Shown: positions 10,990-24,500 of the stretch, in pieces | Numbering within the stretch: position 1 is the stretch's first letter | How the letters are laid out: each line of letters opens with the position of its first letter | DNA from: Anas platyrhynchos | Lineage: Eukaryota; Chordata; Aves; Anseriformes; Anatidae | Direction: 5' to 3' | DNA length: 64,000 nt | Assembly: GCF_047663525.1 (NCBI RefSeq) | Contig: NC_092601.1 | Coordinates: 14,531,501 to 14,595,500, forward strand | The notes under the pieces: model-generated | The model's database searches: none | Seen by the model: the letters and a program-made list of their open reading frames with translations, nothing else | Told to the model about the DNA's origin: nothing | Position numbers and translations under genes: made by a program

Positions 10990-12465
10990 TGAGACTTGCA
11001 CCAGCAACTCTTTATTGTACAAAAACATACACAGGTACACGGTGTCCCATACACATGGCATACCGTGGGCACCAGGAAACCCCTCGGGCACTTGGTACCT
11101 CACTGAGCTCACCCCTGCGGTGCCCTGGGTGGGCTGCCTCGGCCGGAGAGTCCCACTGCCACCTCGTGGGTAAGGCACGCATCGCCTCCACTCTGCCACG
11201 GGGCACAGCGGGCAGCAAACCTCCCCCCAGCAACATCCCAGGCCCTGCTGGAGAACAGGACCTGGAGAAATCTCCGAGTACTCTGGTGTGGAGGGAGGAA
11301 GGAAGTGCAGGGAGCCCACATTTACCAGTGCTAGAGGCAACAGGGATTATTCTGATCTTTCCCTGACTGTGTCTATCACTGATGCCAAGGTTGACTGGGA
11401 TGAGAGGATATTGCCACCCAGGGCAGCTGCCTGGCTGCACTCACTCTGGACTGATGGAGGGGAAAAACTCACTGCCTGCATGCCAGCACCTATCCTGTCC
11501 TGCTTCCACTGTCCTGGTCCCAGGCTGAACCATGGCAAACCCTGAGGGCGCTGGCTGTCCAGGGGCAGAGACGCAGGAGATGAATGTTCGTCCCACAAAG
11601 AAAACTGGTGGTGAGACAAACTCAGTTATCCCTTTCTGCTCCCAGTTAGCATCAGGCTGTTAAAAGAAGACTTTTGTTTGTCTTCAGTATGGTGGGCCAC
11701 AGGCAACAAAGACCCTGCTTCATTGTGCAGTTAGGGAAATAAGGAAGCTAAAAATGTCCCCCACAGAGGGAATGAAGCAGTGAGTAACCCCTCATGGCTT
11801 TGAGAAAACAGCCTACATCAGCTCTCAAAGAGAGGTCTGGAAACAGAGCATTATTGCTGAAATGTCTCTGGGTCTAGGGCATCCCACCCCATAGTACAGG
11901 AGGTTTCTGGAGGTGTTTCTGCTCTCTGCTTCCCCTGGCTGTGGGGCCTGCAGCTACAGCTTGCACTGGTGTAAAAAGGAGGAGGCCCTCAATCTGTCTA
12001 ATGCCCCATAGCATCTCCCTCTGTGCCAAAGCACACACAGAGGGAACAAGAACTGCCCCGTCAGAAACCAGCTCAGCATCCTTGGCACAGCCCTGGCGGA
12101 GATGAGGGGGGCACTGCAGGGTGCCATGCAGTGCCATGCCACTGTATTCAGGTCTGCAGTCACCTGAGCAGTGGATGTGCAAATTGAGTTCTACCCTCCC
12201 GAGCTGCCAACAAAGTTGAAGCCAGCTCTGAGCTAGATTCAAAGAAGGAAAATGGTCTTAAGGTGTCTTCTGGGAAAGTTTCACCCCACACCAGTTAGAG
12301 GGGACTTGCACTGTCCCTTTGGTCCGCAAACCCGCAGTCTTCATGTCAGAGAGGAGAGAAGCCTCATCACAGTCCTGCACAACTCCAGGAAAGCAGCAGT
12401 GAGGAAAGAACATCCCTTTGACAGCCCTCGCTGTGCCACTGGGCCTGGGAACGTCCCTCCTGTGT
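10990..12465 (-). other. MICALL2: MICALL2 3' untranslated region (inferred extent)
   Basis: From the stop codon to the first canonical poly(A) hexamer on the minus strand, about 1.45 kb. No AATAAA is seen earlier in this interval. No coding exon, structured RNA or obvious repeat was recognised. The exact cleavage site is inferred to lie roughly 15-25 nt past the hexamer. Confidence 0.65.
11011..11016 (-). terminator. MICALL2: Poly(A) signal AATAAA of MICALL2
   Basis: TTTATT on the plus strand reads AATAAA on the minus strand, in the context ACAATAAAGAG, followed downstream by a T/G-containing stretch. It is the first canonical hexamer after the MICALL2 stop codon. Confidence 0.75.
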
Positions 12466-12551
12466 TTAACTCTTATTTTTCTGCTTCCATATTTTGGACA
12501 AACGGAACTTGTTCTTCTTCTTCTCTGGCTCCTGGTTCTCAAGAGATCCAT
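12466..12551 (-). other. MICALL2: MICALL2 last coding exon, basic tail
   Basis: Residues 772-799 ending in a lysine-rich tail ([19 protein letters not shown]) and a TAA stop at 12468-12466. The FRLSKIW core matches the family C-terminus, which fixes the reading frame and the end of the protein. The acceptor is at 12552, preceded by a CT-rich tract on the minus strand. Confidence 0.93.
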
Positions 12552-15500
12552 CTGCAGGAGAGGGAGCAGAGAAGATTGAGACCCATGGCCCCATTGCTAC
12601 TCAGTGCTGCTCCCTAACAACAGAAAAGGTCCTTACCCAACTTCTGGATCATGTTTGCCAACATCTGGTCCTCCTCTTGCTCTCTGTAATGGAAGAGCAT
12701 GGCATTAGAAAACTGTTCTGTTTCACAACAAGGTGGTAGACACTGCAAAACATGTAAAAGGCAAGGCTACAGTCCTTCCCCCCAGTCAGAAGTGACGAAT
12801 TCCCTCAGCACACCCCAAAAAGGGTATGGGAGAAAAGCAGTTAAAGTCCTAGACATTAGCAAATTACATCAGCTTTTACAGCCCCCTTTAAAGCAATGGC
12901 CTGTGTGGGGATTTCCAGATCATGGCAGTCCAGTGCTACATCAGCAGAGCCTTTCCCCAGCTAGCCTATGAATCATCTGAGTTTACCCTGCTGTGAGGCA
13001 ACGCCACACCCCAGGAGACGAATAAAGTTGAGACACCAGTAGCCTCGGGTGCTGCAGAGGTGCTCACATCATTCACCCTAGGGCTTGGGCAAGGCCAGAG
13101 CCAAAAGCCTGGGCATTACTGGAACCTTCGAGGTGGGGTTGCTGCCCTGAGGGCAAGAAATGGAGGCTGCTCTCAGCAACCAGAGGCACACATCCAACTA
13201 CTTGACGCAGCAGTCTTCCTTTGAACTTGGGGAAGATCCAGCTCTCAGCACAATGGCTGTGGCTGTTCTTTTGCGGCAGCAGACAAACAGACATGTGGCT
13301 TCATGCTCCCAGAGTCCTCCCAGGGTTCACATGCTGCCTCCAACTCCCCATCTCCAGCTTCTCCCTTTCTTGCTCCTGCCTTATACATTTTCATAGTCAT
13401 TATCCTCAGAACATGGCTGCAGACCTGATCTCAGTTTTTAACAGGTGCCAAGGAAGCAAAAGCAGCAGCATTTAAGACAAGATGGTTGGTGACAGGTCAC
13501 CACCCACCTTGCATGGAACAGAAGTCTGGATTAGAGCAATTTGTCCACCCCTAGAGCCTGGGCAGTGGAAGAAGTACAATGCAAACCACCCCTTGTGTTG
13601 GCCTATCCCCTACCACCCGCAGGCCCTCACCTGATTCTGTCCTCATCCAGACACTCCACGATATTATTCCGATCGTTGACTGTGTTCAGGTAGGACTCCA
13701 GCAGTTCCTTCTCACGCTCCCTCTCTCTGCGTGTCTTCAGTTCCTCTGCACAAGACAAGAGAGGCCCCTCTCACAGCTACAGGTCAGTACCTCCCCACTG
13801 GGGTACTGCCTTCACCCTGCTCAAGCAAGTCCCTCTCACAGGCCTGAATTTGATTATCCTCACACTCGGGTACATCTCACGTCCCTCAGAAAACACCTGG
13901 CAGCTGAGTCAGGAGAGTTTCCCAGTGAAACCATAATCCCTGGCAGGCAGACAGCATCTGAAGGACATCTTGGGGCTGGTGCACAGAGCGTAGGTCTCTG
14001 CACAGCCAGGGACCAGCAGAAATCTCGATGTAGCTTGTCCTCACCTGGCTTGTTCATGAGGTGTCGCAGCTCCATCTCAATGTTCCACTGCTGCTCCTCC
14101 AGCTTCTGCTGTTTCATCCTGGAAGAGACCACAGAAGTGATGAGTTATGCCCCACCACGATCCAGGGCTGAATTTTTCTGAGAATTTTGCCCCGCTCACA
14201 TTTACAAGGTTTCCCTCACCACAAGCTCATCACAGACCTTAGGGGCTCATCTGTCCATTCAGTGCTCAAAGGCCCACCAGCTAATACCTCAGGATGCTGG
14301 CAGGTCTCCCACAGACTTTCTCAAGCCCTCCCTCATCCCACCAGCTGGCAAATTATTTTGGTTGCTGCCACACTTCCTCCTTCACTGCTTACTGCTCACA
14401 GATGAAGTGTGTGGGCAGACAGGTGAATTTCTGGTTCTACTTACTTGTACATCAGCTCCGATTCCTGTCTCAGCAGCAGCTGTTTCTCATGGATGAGTTT
14501 GAACCAATCCACCATGAGGGCATCCTCAGACTCATCTGCAAAGACCACAGAAGAGCAAAACACCTCCAAAAGCTGCATCAGTTCGGTTCTTCCTGGCTCA
14601 AACACACTATCACTTGAAGGAGAGCCCAGGATAACTTGCATGAGCCATAAGCAATCTCAAGTGTAAACAGCTTGTCTTCGGTACTCTGAGATGCAAAGGA
14701 AAGGAAGCAGACCCCTTCCTGCAGAAGAAAGCTGCTCACAGATACCCTATCACAGGGCACCCTGCTCATTTTCCATGTGGCTGGCTCAGCTCCGCCACTC
14801 TGAATGAACCCACTAATCCCCATGGAATCGGAGCTGGCCATGACAGACAGTCTGCCTTGGGATTCAACCACCAGATAAATAGCAGCCTTTGACTCCCAAA
14901 ACTCCCTGATCCTCAGCCAGATAAACACAAGACCTTGCTCAAACGACAGGTTAGGATACAGCACAGAGTGGGTTCCAAATTCCCAGGGCTTTATTTTGCT
15001 GTAGTAGCTACCTTTGGTAACTTGGTGTCTCACACATACTATGAGCTCCTAGAAACAGAGCCAAGAATGCCCAGGGGTAGGACACGAGCCTCACACCTTC
15101 CTACAATAACAGAGCCCCCTGGTTTTCTTTACCTCCCTCGCAGCCACGCAGCTGCTTCTCCAGATCCACTCCTTTCGATTCCAGCTCATCCAGCTGCTTC
15201 TCGATATCACGTACCTTCTCCTGGATTTCCTCCTCAGGGATGTAGTCTGGGTGCAGCTAGGAAAACAAACATAGGAATGAATACATCTCAGTGCCCTAAG
15301 ACTGCTTCCTGAAGGCACAGCCCCAACAGAAATGGGAAATGACATCAGGAGCTCAACTCTAGAGCCATGCCCTGGAAGGGCCAAGTCAGCAGAGATGCAG
15401 AGCTGGCTGTTCACATCAGAGAGGTGGCCATGGCAATGTTACAGTGCTGTGATACACTCACTAGGGTGATAATATCTACCCACACTTGTCAGTCCACAGA

Positions 15501-18500
15501 CATTCCCCCTCCTTTGTTGGAGCAGACTGTGTCCACCAGGATTTTGTTATCTATGGCTCTGTCTCATTCCAGCCTCTACTGTCCCCTTGCCCAGGAGATG
15601 AATGGCAGTCTCTCCTTTTTGCCTCTGCTCCAAAGCCTTTTACCCCTTCCCTGAGAATTCAAGTAAACTTTCCAAATAAGATAACCTGAGATGTATCCGG
15701 GAAAACACTTCCGCAGAATAACCAGCAACCCCAGTCTGTGCCCATTACACCCGCTTTCCAGCCATACCTTGGTTGGGGACACTGCTTCACAGTTCTGTAT
15801 GTTAATCAGAGCTGAAGATTTATCTAGAAGGGAAAAAAATAAACCCCACATCAACCTGTAAATAATTTTGTGCTGTGAGACAGTGCCTACACCACTGAGA
15901 GCACAAGTCTGTGTCACCCAGCACAGGGCACTGACAATACACACGCATTGGCAGGCCCAGACTAAGGTGAGATTTGCGTCCTTGGGAGACATTACAGCCT
16001 GGTTTACTCCTTGCTGCTGGACACTCAGATAATCCCAGACCACAGGGAGCTGCTTGCCTCCTCAGGGCACAGGCGGTCTCCTAACTGTGGTGTGGTTTGG
16101 GGGCTTGCACCTGAGAACAACGGTTTCTATGTTCATTCATTATCTTGTTAAGACTCAAAGATATTTATCATGGCAAAAAGCACTGCTTATTAAGCTTCCA
16201 AAGGGCAAAACAGAAGTATTGGGTTACTGTCACAAGAAACATCAAGTCTCAGTTAAAAATTCCCCTCTAGTGCTCTTGTACAAAGAAGAATCAGTGAATA
16301 CCAATGAAACAAAGATGGTCCAGGGGACCTTAGCATAGGCCTCAGGAAACTAAGGTTCAATTCCTTCCACAAAACACTTCCTAGGTGAGAAGTCCCTTTG
16401 GCCCAGCTACACAGCATTATTTAAGCCCTGGACACCTATTAAAATCAATCCTTCAGCAATGTGTGTTTGTTCCACTGTGCCTCAGCTTCCTCTGCCCACC
16501 TGCACTGCAAGGATAACTACAGGAGAGTGTGAGGTATTCGGATACCCGAGGGGCTGGGCTGGATAATTACCACAGAGAGAGAAGAGAAGCACACGTGGAT
16601 GATGTGATAGGAAGGAAGACTCTAGTATTAAAAGAGCAGAGCTGTAAGAAAGGCAGCAGTGATGCAGGCTTGGCACACACAAGGAGAAAGACAGGACAGA
16701 CAGACCAGGGAGCCCCCTGAGAATCTCTTGCTCCTGTGTTGACTCGCTGATGAGAAACTCAAGGAAGAGCTCAAGGACATCTCTCAGATTGCCCAGTCCT
16801 TGTTCTAACAGGCTTTCTAGAAGACTGTAAAAGGATCAAAAGATGCTGGGTACTGGATTTGGTAATCAGCTGTGTTGTCTCTGCAATGCTGGCCTCCATC
16901 AGGTTACTCTTCCCCCTGGATGTAGCTGGTTTGCTGCCCCGTATGCTACCTGCGACTCACTCTTCTCTTAAAGGCTCCTCCAACACGGACCTGGCCTGGC
17001 ACGGGCAGCCTGAGCATCACCTCCCTGTCCCAGCTCAGCTCTGCATTTCCAAGCGCCTTCTGGGTGCCCTCTGCAGCATCTCCAAGCAGGGCAGAAAGCT
17101 GCATCACTGACCATGAGACCAGGTCACTGGAGGACAACAGCTAGCAAAACCACTCTCTGCTGACCAGCTCAAACTCTAGTGTCCCCTGATATCCTCAAGT
17201 TCTGTCTCCGTAGACACAAGATAGGCAAATGGGAAATGGAACAGGGGGCAAGAAAAACACAGTCTCCTTTTTCAACAGGAAACAATACCTATACCAAATA
17301 AAACTAATTATCTACAAAAATGCTCATCATCTACAGTCCTTTGAAGCACACACAGCATAACTGTTCATGGAGGCTCTCTGCTGAGGTGGAAACCTATACA
17401 GAGGAGCAACAAGTCAGTCCTTAATCCACAGGCTGCCCAGAGACAGCAGCAAGGAAGCAGCCTTTCAGATACCAGGCTTGCATATGTGAAAACTGGGGGC
17501 AAACTGCTGGGAAAGTTGCCCACAGGAGGCACTCCCACCAGCAATCACTAAGCTTTAAAAAGAGATATAAAACCAGCCTCCGTTATCTTAACAACTCACT
17601 TCCTGGGGAATGAGGTAATGGTGAGCCTCGTGACTGAGTGTGAGAAAAAATGAGATGGAAAGTTTGGGGAAATAGATGGCAATAAAGGTTTGTTAAAACA
17701 GACAACATAATTGCTGATTGAATGCTACTCAGCTGTCAGACCTGAAGGCTAAGGACAGTGCTGGAGCCAGCTAAGAAATGAAGCATGAGACCACCAAGCC
17801 ATGGGGGCCCATCCTACTTGCTCCAAGACAAACATCAGAGTCAGAGCTGAGCCCTGCTCTGAGGATCTTCTAGTTCAAACAGATAAGACAGAGACAGACA
17901 GGGTAAGGAAAGGGGAAAACAAACAAGCTGAGCACACAGAACAGCAGCAAACATCAGGTTAGGTCCATGAAATTTCATTGCGGTAGGATATGTAAGAGGG
18001 AAAGCAGGAAGGACAACTGGGCAAAACAGAAGAGGTACACAGTGACATCGAGGTTGAACAGACAAGAGTAAGAAACTGGACTAGGAGCAGGGACAAACTG
18101 GTCAGAACTGGCTGGGACATCTTTGAATGTCCAAGAAGCAGCAGCCTTGGCTGGAGCTACAGTGTGTTCCGCCAGCTGGAGTCTCTTGCTGACAATTCTC
18201 TGCATTCCTTTCATTTCCCAAAGCCACTCAACTGGAGAGGAACAGAGGCAACAGCTAGATTCCCATTCCTCAAATCAGGAGATGTCCACGTCGTAGCTTT
18301 GAGTCTGAAGAATGACAGAGCAGCGACCCTGAAAAATCCATATTTTCATTTCTTCTCTTCCCACTGAATTCTTTGGCCTGGCTGGCTCCTGGTTAGCCCA
18401 AGATGGTTAATAAAAATTAATGACACAAATTTTTCCCCCATGACAACAGGCACAGAAAACTCTGGGACATGCCTCCCACACTGACCACTCAGGTCATCCC

Positions 18501-21500
18501 TGACAGTGCAGAGGAGAGAGTGGCTTTAAGCAGGCAGAAGAGATCTTACATGTGGTAGTGTTTTGATTCAACTGGTGGTTGCCCTCTTCATTCTTCTTGA
18601 CAGAACCCCCATGGTCTTCCCAGCCTTGCTTTGAATTCTGACAGCTCCTGATAAGATCTGAGCTGGGGATCAACTTCTTCTTAACGACTCCACCAGATGA
18701 AGCTGAATTAAGAAGCACAGACAGGTCTTGTGTAAGAAATTTCAAGCCTCGTCCCACAAAAATCCCTGTATTGCCCAGAGACTCTGGCATTCATCACTAG
18801 CTGCCTTCATTTCTAGTCCTAGTACTCCTCTCTTGATGACACTGAGGGGCATGAGTCTGAAGAAAATGGAGAGAAACCACCAGTCACAAGGCCACAGTAT
18901 GAGAGAAGGGTGGAGGAGAAGAAGGAAAGGTCAGGAACCGTCATCAAGATTTCTCAGCAATACTTATTTGTGCAAGAGAGAGCAAGTGAAATCTTGCTAG
19001 CTGTCTTACAGAAGAGGGACACACTGTGAGGACCAAGTCCCTCTCCTTGGGGAATGACAGCTCTCCAAATAAAGGCACTGCAGGGCCAAAGCAGGGTTAG
19101 GGAGAGCAAGAATCCCTGCAAAGGCGGCACCATCTCCACCAGCATGTTCCTCACTCTGTGCCTTGCAGCACTAATGCCTGCCCCCTGCCTGACCAGCAAA
19201 ATGAAGGCAAAGCTTATATCCTTCATACCGGAGTCCTGCTTTGCTGATGGCACAACTAACGGACTTGGCCTTGTCTCCTTCTGTGCTGGGCTCCCTGTTC
19301 CCACCTGAGAGTTATCAGTAGGCTTCTTAGAGCCACCTTGGTCTCTGCAAAGAAGAAAGACAAAGGTAGGAAACCATCCCTCTAGCAGACTGGTCCACAG
19401 AAAGAGCTCTGGACATCCTGGGCCGCGATCTCCAGCCATGATGGTCACACTTCTAATCAGAGTTCAATGATTTGAAATGTGCTCTCCCTTCCCAGAAATG
19501 AAAGCCTTTGACTTTTCCTTCAAATAGTTGAAAACAGAAGCATTGAAACATAAGAGCTCTTCCCTCCAACACGCACACAGACTTGCAGCAACAAACACAG
19601 CTGCAGACATGGACATCCCCACTCACTTATCATGAAGACCCACTTGCTTGAAAAAAAAACTTACTTGTTGGCCACAGGCTTCAACCGAGATCTCCACTCT
19701 GTTGGGCTCTCAGACTTGTCTTCACCAGCATTAATGGTTGCTAAAAGAAGGGACGTAGAAAGATAACATCAGATCCAATAGAAAGACACAAACCAGATTT
19801 GTGTCTCAGGAGGAAGAGAGAAGCCATGCACAGAGGTAGATGCCATCATGTTACTGCAGCAAGCCAGCACCAACTCAACAAGTTTAACATGGGCAGATTC
19901 ACATACAGTAGGTACTGAATAACCTTGGTGGCATTTTGCCCCTTTCAACTCAAATGTTTTAAAACTTGTGCAGCTACAGAAACACAGTCACAATGGAAAC
20001 AAAGACATATTTGACAGCAATACAAGAAAAACAGCTTAAATCTTAGAGAGCAAAGGATGGGGGAGGAGAGGGGAGACAAAAAGACCAGCAAGCTCACAAC
20101 AAACTCCACACAGATACTGTTCTCAGCCCCCCAGATAAAGTGGTTGAGACTAAGAACTCTCAGAACATCAGACCCGAGCCCACTGGACAGTCACTGGGGA
20201 GGAAGTTCGGTTCAAAATAGACGAGAAGGCTGGGTAAGCCCCAGTTGTAGCCACAAAATCATCCTGAAGTTATGACAAGGTCTCCAGCCTGGGAGAGTGT
20301 ACTTAAACCTCTGAAATCCATCATGATCACAACGCTTGATGACAGCTACTACAACTTCAAATACCTGGAGATCCTCAGAGATGAAAAACTCGCCCTGCTA
20401 CAGGCAGCAGTTGCACAAGGACAAATGGAAGTGTGTTGATTCCCAGAACCCAGAAAACACATACGTAGCGGTACAGATAGGAAGTATGTGACCCACTGAC
20501 ATATTCGTTGTGCTGGCCCAAGAGAAGGGTATAAAGTTGTCACGCTGTGTCCAGGCAGAGCTGTATACACACCAGTCATCCTCACCTTTGAGGTTTTTTG
20601 ACTCCGGCTTGTGCACAGAGTCAACAGGTTTGCTGGCAGTCTGACTCTTGGGCAGAGGCTCTGTGATCTTCTCCTGTTTCGGTGCTGTGTACCCTGTTTT
20701 GCTGGACTGTGCTTTTGGAGCTGGACTCTGCCATTGAGAACTGGCGGGAGAAAAGTTGCCACTGCAAAAAAGAACAATCTAATGAGTTTTGAAAGTCTGT
20801 CCTTTTGCAAAGGATGGAGCTTTATACTGAATGGTGTTCCAAAGATTTGAATGAGTTACTCTGTCTTTAAATCCCATCAGAAACATCAGTCAGGGAAAAA
20901 GAAGAAAGATGCAGAGACTTCTCCAAGTTATGCCAAAGTCATCCTGGGAATAAAGAGGGAAAGGGAAATAGCACCTACCTGCTGGATGCTGAGGAGCCAG
21001 TGAAACTGAGTCTTCCTGGCCTGCTTGGAGAGATTTTTGACCCAGCCAGAGCCTGCATAATATGGTTACGTGCCTGATCCTTCTCAGCATTCTCTGGACT
21101 GGCTGCAGCTTCAGTTCTGCCAGAGGTAATTGTACCAGGGCTGTGAGAAGGGACATGTTTTGTAGTGTCAGAGGTTTTATTGCTGAAGGAGTCTAAAGAT
21201 TGAAAAAAATTTTCTCGGGCTTGCTGTGTTTTTGTTTTTGAGGTTGTCCGAAGTGGATCTGATGGGGTACCTTCACGATGCTCTGTTTTATTTCCCAGCG
21301 GGGTACCTTTGCAGTCATCTGATTTATTTACAGCTGAAGAAGACCATGGAGTATTTAGACTTCTGAAGCCAGAGCTTCCAGAAGATGAAACAGATGGCGT
21401 GTTTGAATTAGCGAAGCCTTCCTGGCTCGGTTTCTTCAACACCTGCTCCAGTTTCTTGGGTTCTGCTGCTTTCTGGAATGGCCTGACAGTGGCAGGGGCT

Positions 21501-24500
21501 GGGCTGCTCTCAGGTTTGTTCCCAGTGCTGCGGAGTCCAGAGATCTGGACACTGTCTGGCTGTTGGTGGCTGTTACAGATGAACGTACCGGGCTCAGGCC
21601 CAGCTCTGTAGCTTCCAGGAAGAAGCACGTTCCAACACTGCCTGCACCTGTGGATAAAGAAGTCTCAGAACACGTCCTCTAGAGCTCTGGGGCCCTTGAC
21701 ACACAGCTGAGAGCGCAGGCACAATTCCACTGCCAACGCGGGGAGGGTGAAGGTACCACACTGGCAGTGAGCAGACCCCGTGTGCATTTCGTTAGGCACC
21801 AGAACAGGAACTGCTAACTGTATGGCCTGGGGTAGGAAAGGCACGGATGAAAACAGACCTGTGCAAAGAGTTTCCCTTATGCACAGGTCAAGAGACTGGC
21901 TGCCTCCACTCCGTCAGAAATATCCTCCAACAACTTGAATGCTTCCCACCTCTCTCTCCAGTCCCAGACTGCCCCTGGGACCCAAAGGTTTGTGCCCCCC
22001 CTTTCAGAGAGCTGTACCTGAAGCAGTTCCTGTGGTAGAGCTTCCCATCAACCAAGTGGCGCTGCACCAGGTGGACGTGGTTCCCGCAGATACCACAGCT
22101 GCTGCTGCGGATATTCCCACTCTCTGCCAGGACCCCTTTCTGTGGGAAGAAGCAGTGGTGAGCAGGCAGCACTGTGGCCTGTGCACAGCTTAAGAATCTC
22201 CCAGATAAGCATTTGACATGCACAGCCAGTTGCTAGGACAGGGAAGGGATACGCAGGAAATACTTGCTGTGGCTGACCCCTAGTTTACACAAAGTGAAAC
22301 AGGATAGTGTAAGGGGGACCTAATTCCACAAGGCCAGAAGGCCAGGGTGTTTGCCTGCATGTGGGAAATTGAAGTTCAAAGGTCTCTGAATTGAATTAGC
22401 TTGTGAGCTAATTACCCCAGTGAAAGAGGAGCTTCCCTTCTTCCACCCTGTTTTCATCCCTGTTCCGCTATGAAAATGTTTCCAAGAAATTAATCCGTGT
22501 TTTCTATCAAATACAAAAACTCTTCTGTTAGAAATCTCCATCCCCAAGATCTACTGGCTAGGAACAACATAGCCATGTCCTGAGACACCCATGGCCTGTT
22601 CACCCCTAGATGAATCCCAGCTGGCTGATGGCTTCCCAGTGACTCCCATCTTAATCTGTGCAGCAACCAGACCTCTGGATTAAATCCGAAGCAATAAACA
22701 GAAAGTTGAGAGACTGAGGCCCCAGCACTAGCAGCCTTGAACTAACACAATGCTCCCTAGCTCACCGAACAGATTAAAGGTATAAAGAACAGCCCCAAAC
22801 CCATTTCTTACTGTGGTGACCGGGGAGGTTTCTTTGGGCTTAGCTTTGGCTGGTGGGTGTGCAGGAGGCAGTTTTGGAGATGCCGGCTTGGGAGGCTCTG
22901 AAACCACCTTCTTCCCAACAGGCTGCTCCTGAGGTTCAGAGGAAGGACGCTTGATTCCAGCCATGCCTCCAACTGGAAGAAAGGAAAAAGGGCAGATTCT
23001 AAGGGAGCATAAGGAAAATTCACAGGCTTAGGAGCTATTTACAACACAAGAAGATCCAGAGGTGCCTGATGGATAACCTGCAAAGCATACAAGGAGACTC
23101 AGGCTTCCTTCACAAGCAGTTCTGTAGTGGAGCAAGGGGAAAGAGGCAACAAGCGAGTTTCACCAACATATGCAGGAATCAGCTGGCAGCTGAAACTGCT
23201 GTGTTTTTTTTTTTTTTCTTCTCAGGGAAATTCCCCAGAAGGGAATGAAAAAGTGGAAAAATACAGAACATAGATGGTGTGAAGAAAATGAGAATCACCA
23301 CAAAAAGCCTGAAAATGCCCAATCCTCCCTCCATTGCAGATGAAAGATAACCTCTCTAAATTCACAGCAAGTTGAGAAAAGAGAACCACCACCTTCAGTC
23401 AAGAGCCCAGCATGAGTGCCCTTTGTCCTGGGAAATGGAGGTAGACTTCCCAGGGAAAGAAGGCTTTATGTACAACTGCGACAGACAGGACTCCTCATCT
23501 GTCTCGCAGAAATGTTATTTTTGTGTCACTTTCTATTCTGAACATCTCTGCACTCCTTCTGGGAACTCAGCAGTTATCTGAGCCGTAGCTTTGTTTCAAG
23601 AGCAACCAACTAAATGACCACCCATCTGAAAAGAGATTATACCCTTCTGAGTAAATACAGGGGATATCTGAGCAGGATAGGAGCAGAGAGGAAGCCCAGC
23701 TCCTAGCGGTCTTCTCTCAGCTGTCCAAGTCAACACCCAGGGCTCTTTTACCACAAGAGACCAGTGGAATGGTGACACCAGACTCAGCAAACACTTCAGA
23801 CTCAGGCTGCCTGCTAGTTCGGATATCGAGCTCCCAAAGCCCAGCACAGCTTCGGCTCTACTCTTCTGTAAAATCTTGACCTCAATAAAATATTGGCTGC
23901 TCGCCCTCTCTGGCCTTCTGTGTCCTGCTTATTTCATGGTCCTGCTGGAGCCCATTCAAAGGGCACGGCGATAGTATTAGGAGTCCGCTTGGAGTCAGAG
24001 GGCACATTCCTGGCTGGACTCATTTTCAGACACACACATTCACCCCAGCAACAGGAATGCGACCAAAGCATTTTGTGGGACACTAGAGTATAAAAATGTG
24101 CCGTGCTTGATGATGTGGTAGGCGAGAAGCTGGGGAGGGGGGAGGAAAGACCCCAAACTGACCCAGATTCCCACCACTTGGCACAAACATGATCGAATTT
24201 GTTTCAGCAGGGTTTTAAAACAAGAAATAAATAAATAAAAAACCAAAGTGGGGGAGGGAAGAGGTTGTGGAGGGAAAGAGAAAGCATAGCTAAATGAGTG
24301 AAGAGGTGGAGGAGGGGGAAGAATTCAGATATTAAAGGCAGCCCTCTGGTGTGGCAAGGACTGGGGCAGGGATGGAGGCACCCAAGAAAGGAAAGCTGAA
24401 GTGTAGACCACAGAAGTGAACCTTCTGTGCTCCTATCTGGCTGGGCCATGATAAATTTTAGATTATATTTTAAATTCTAAGGCACTTTAAAGATGAAGCA

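Noticed and set aside
13579-14181. 200-codon open frame on the plus strand
   Set aside because: Antisense shadow of two MICALL2 bMERB exons; it includes their splice sites read backwards.
16946-17137. Possible extra MICALL2 linker exon in intron 10
   Set aside because: The open frame has no resemblance to MICALL2 linkers and lacks convincing splice sites in phase.
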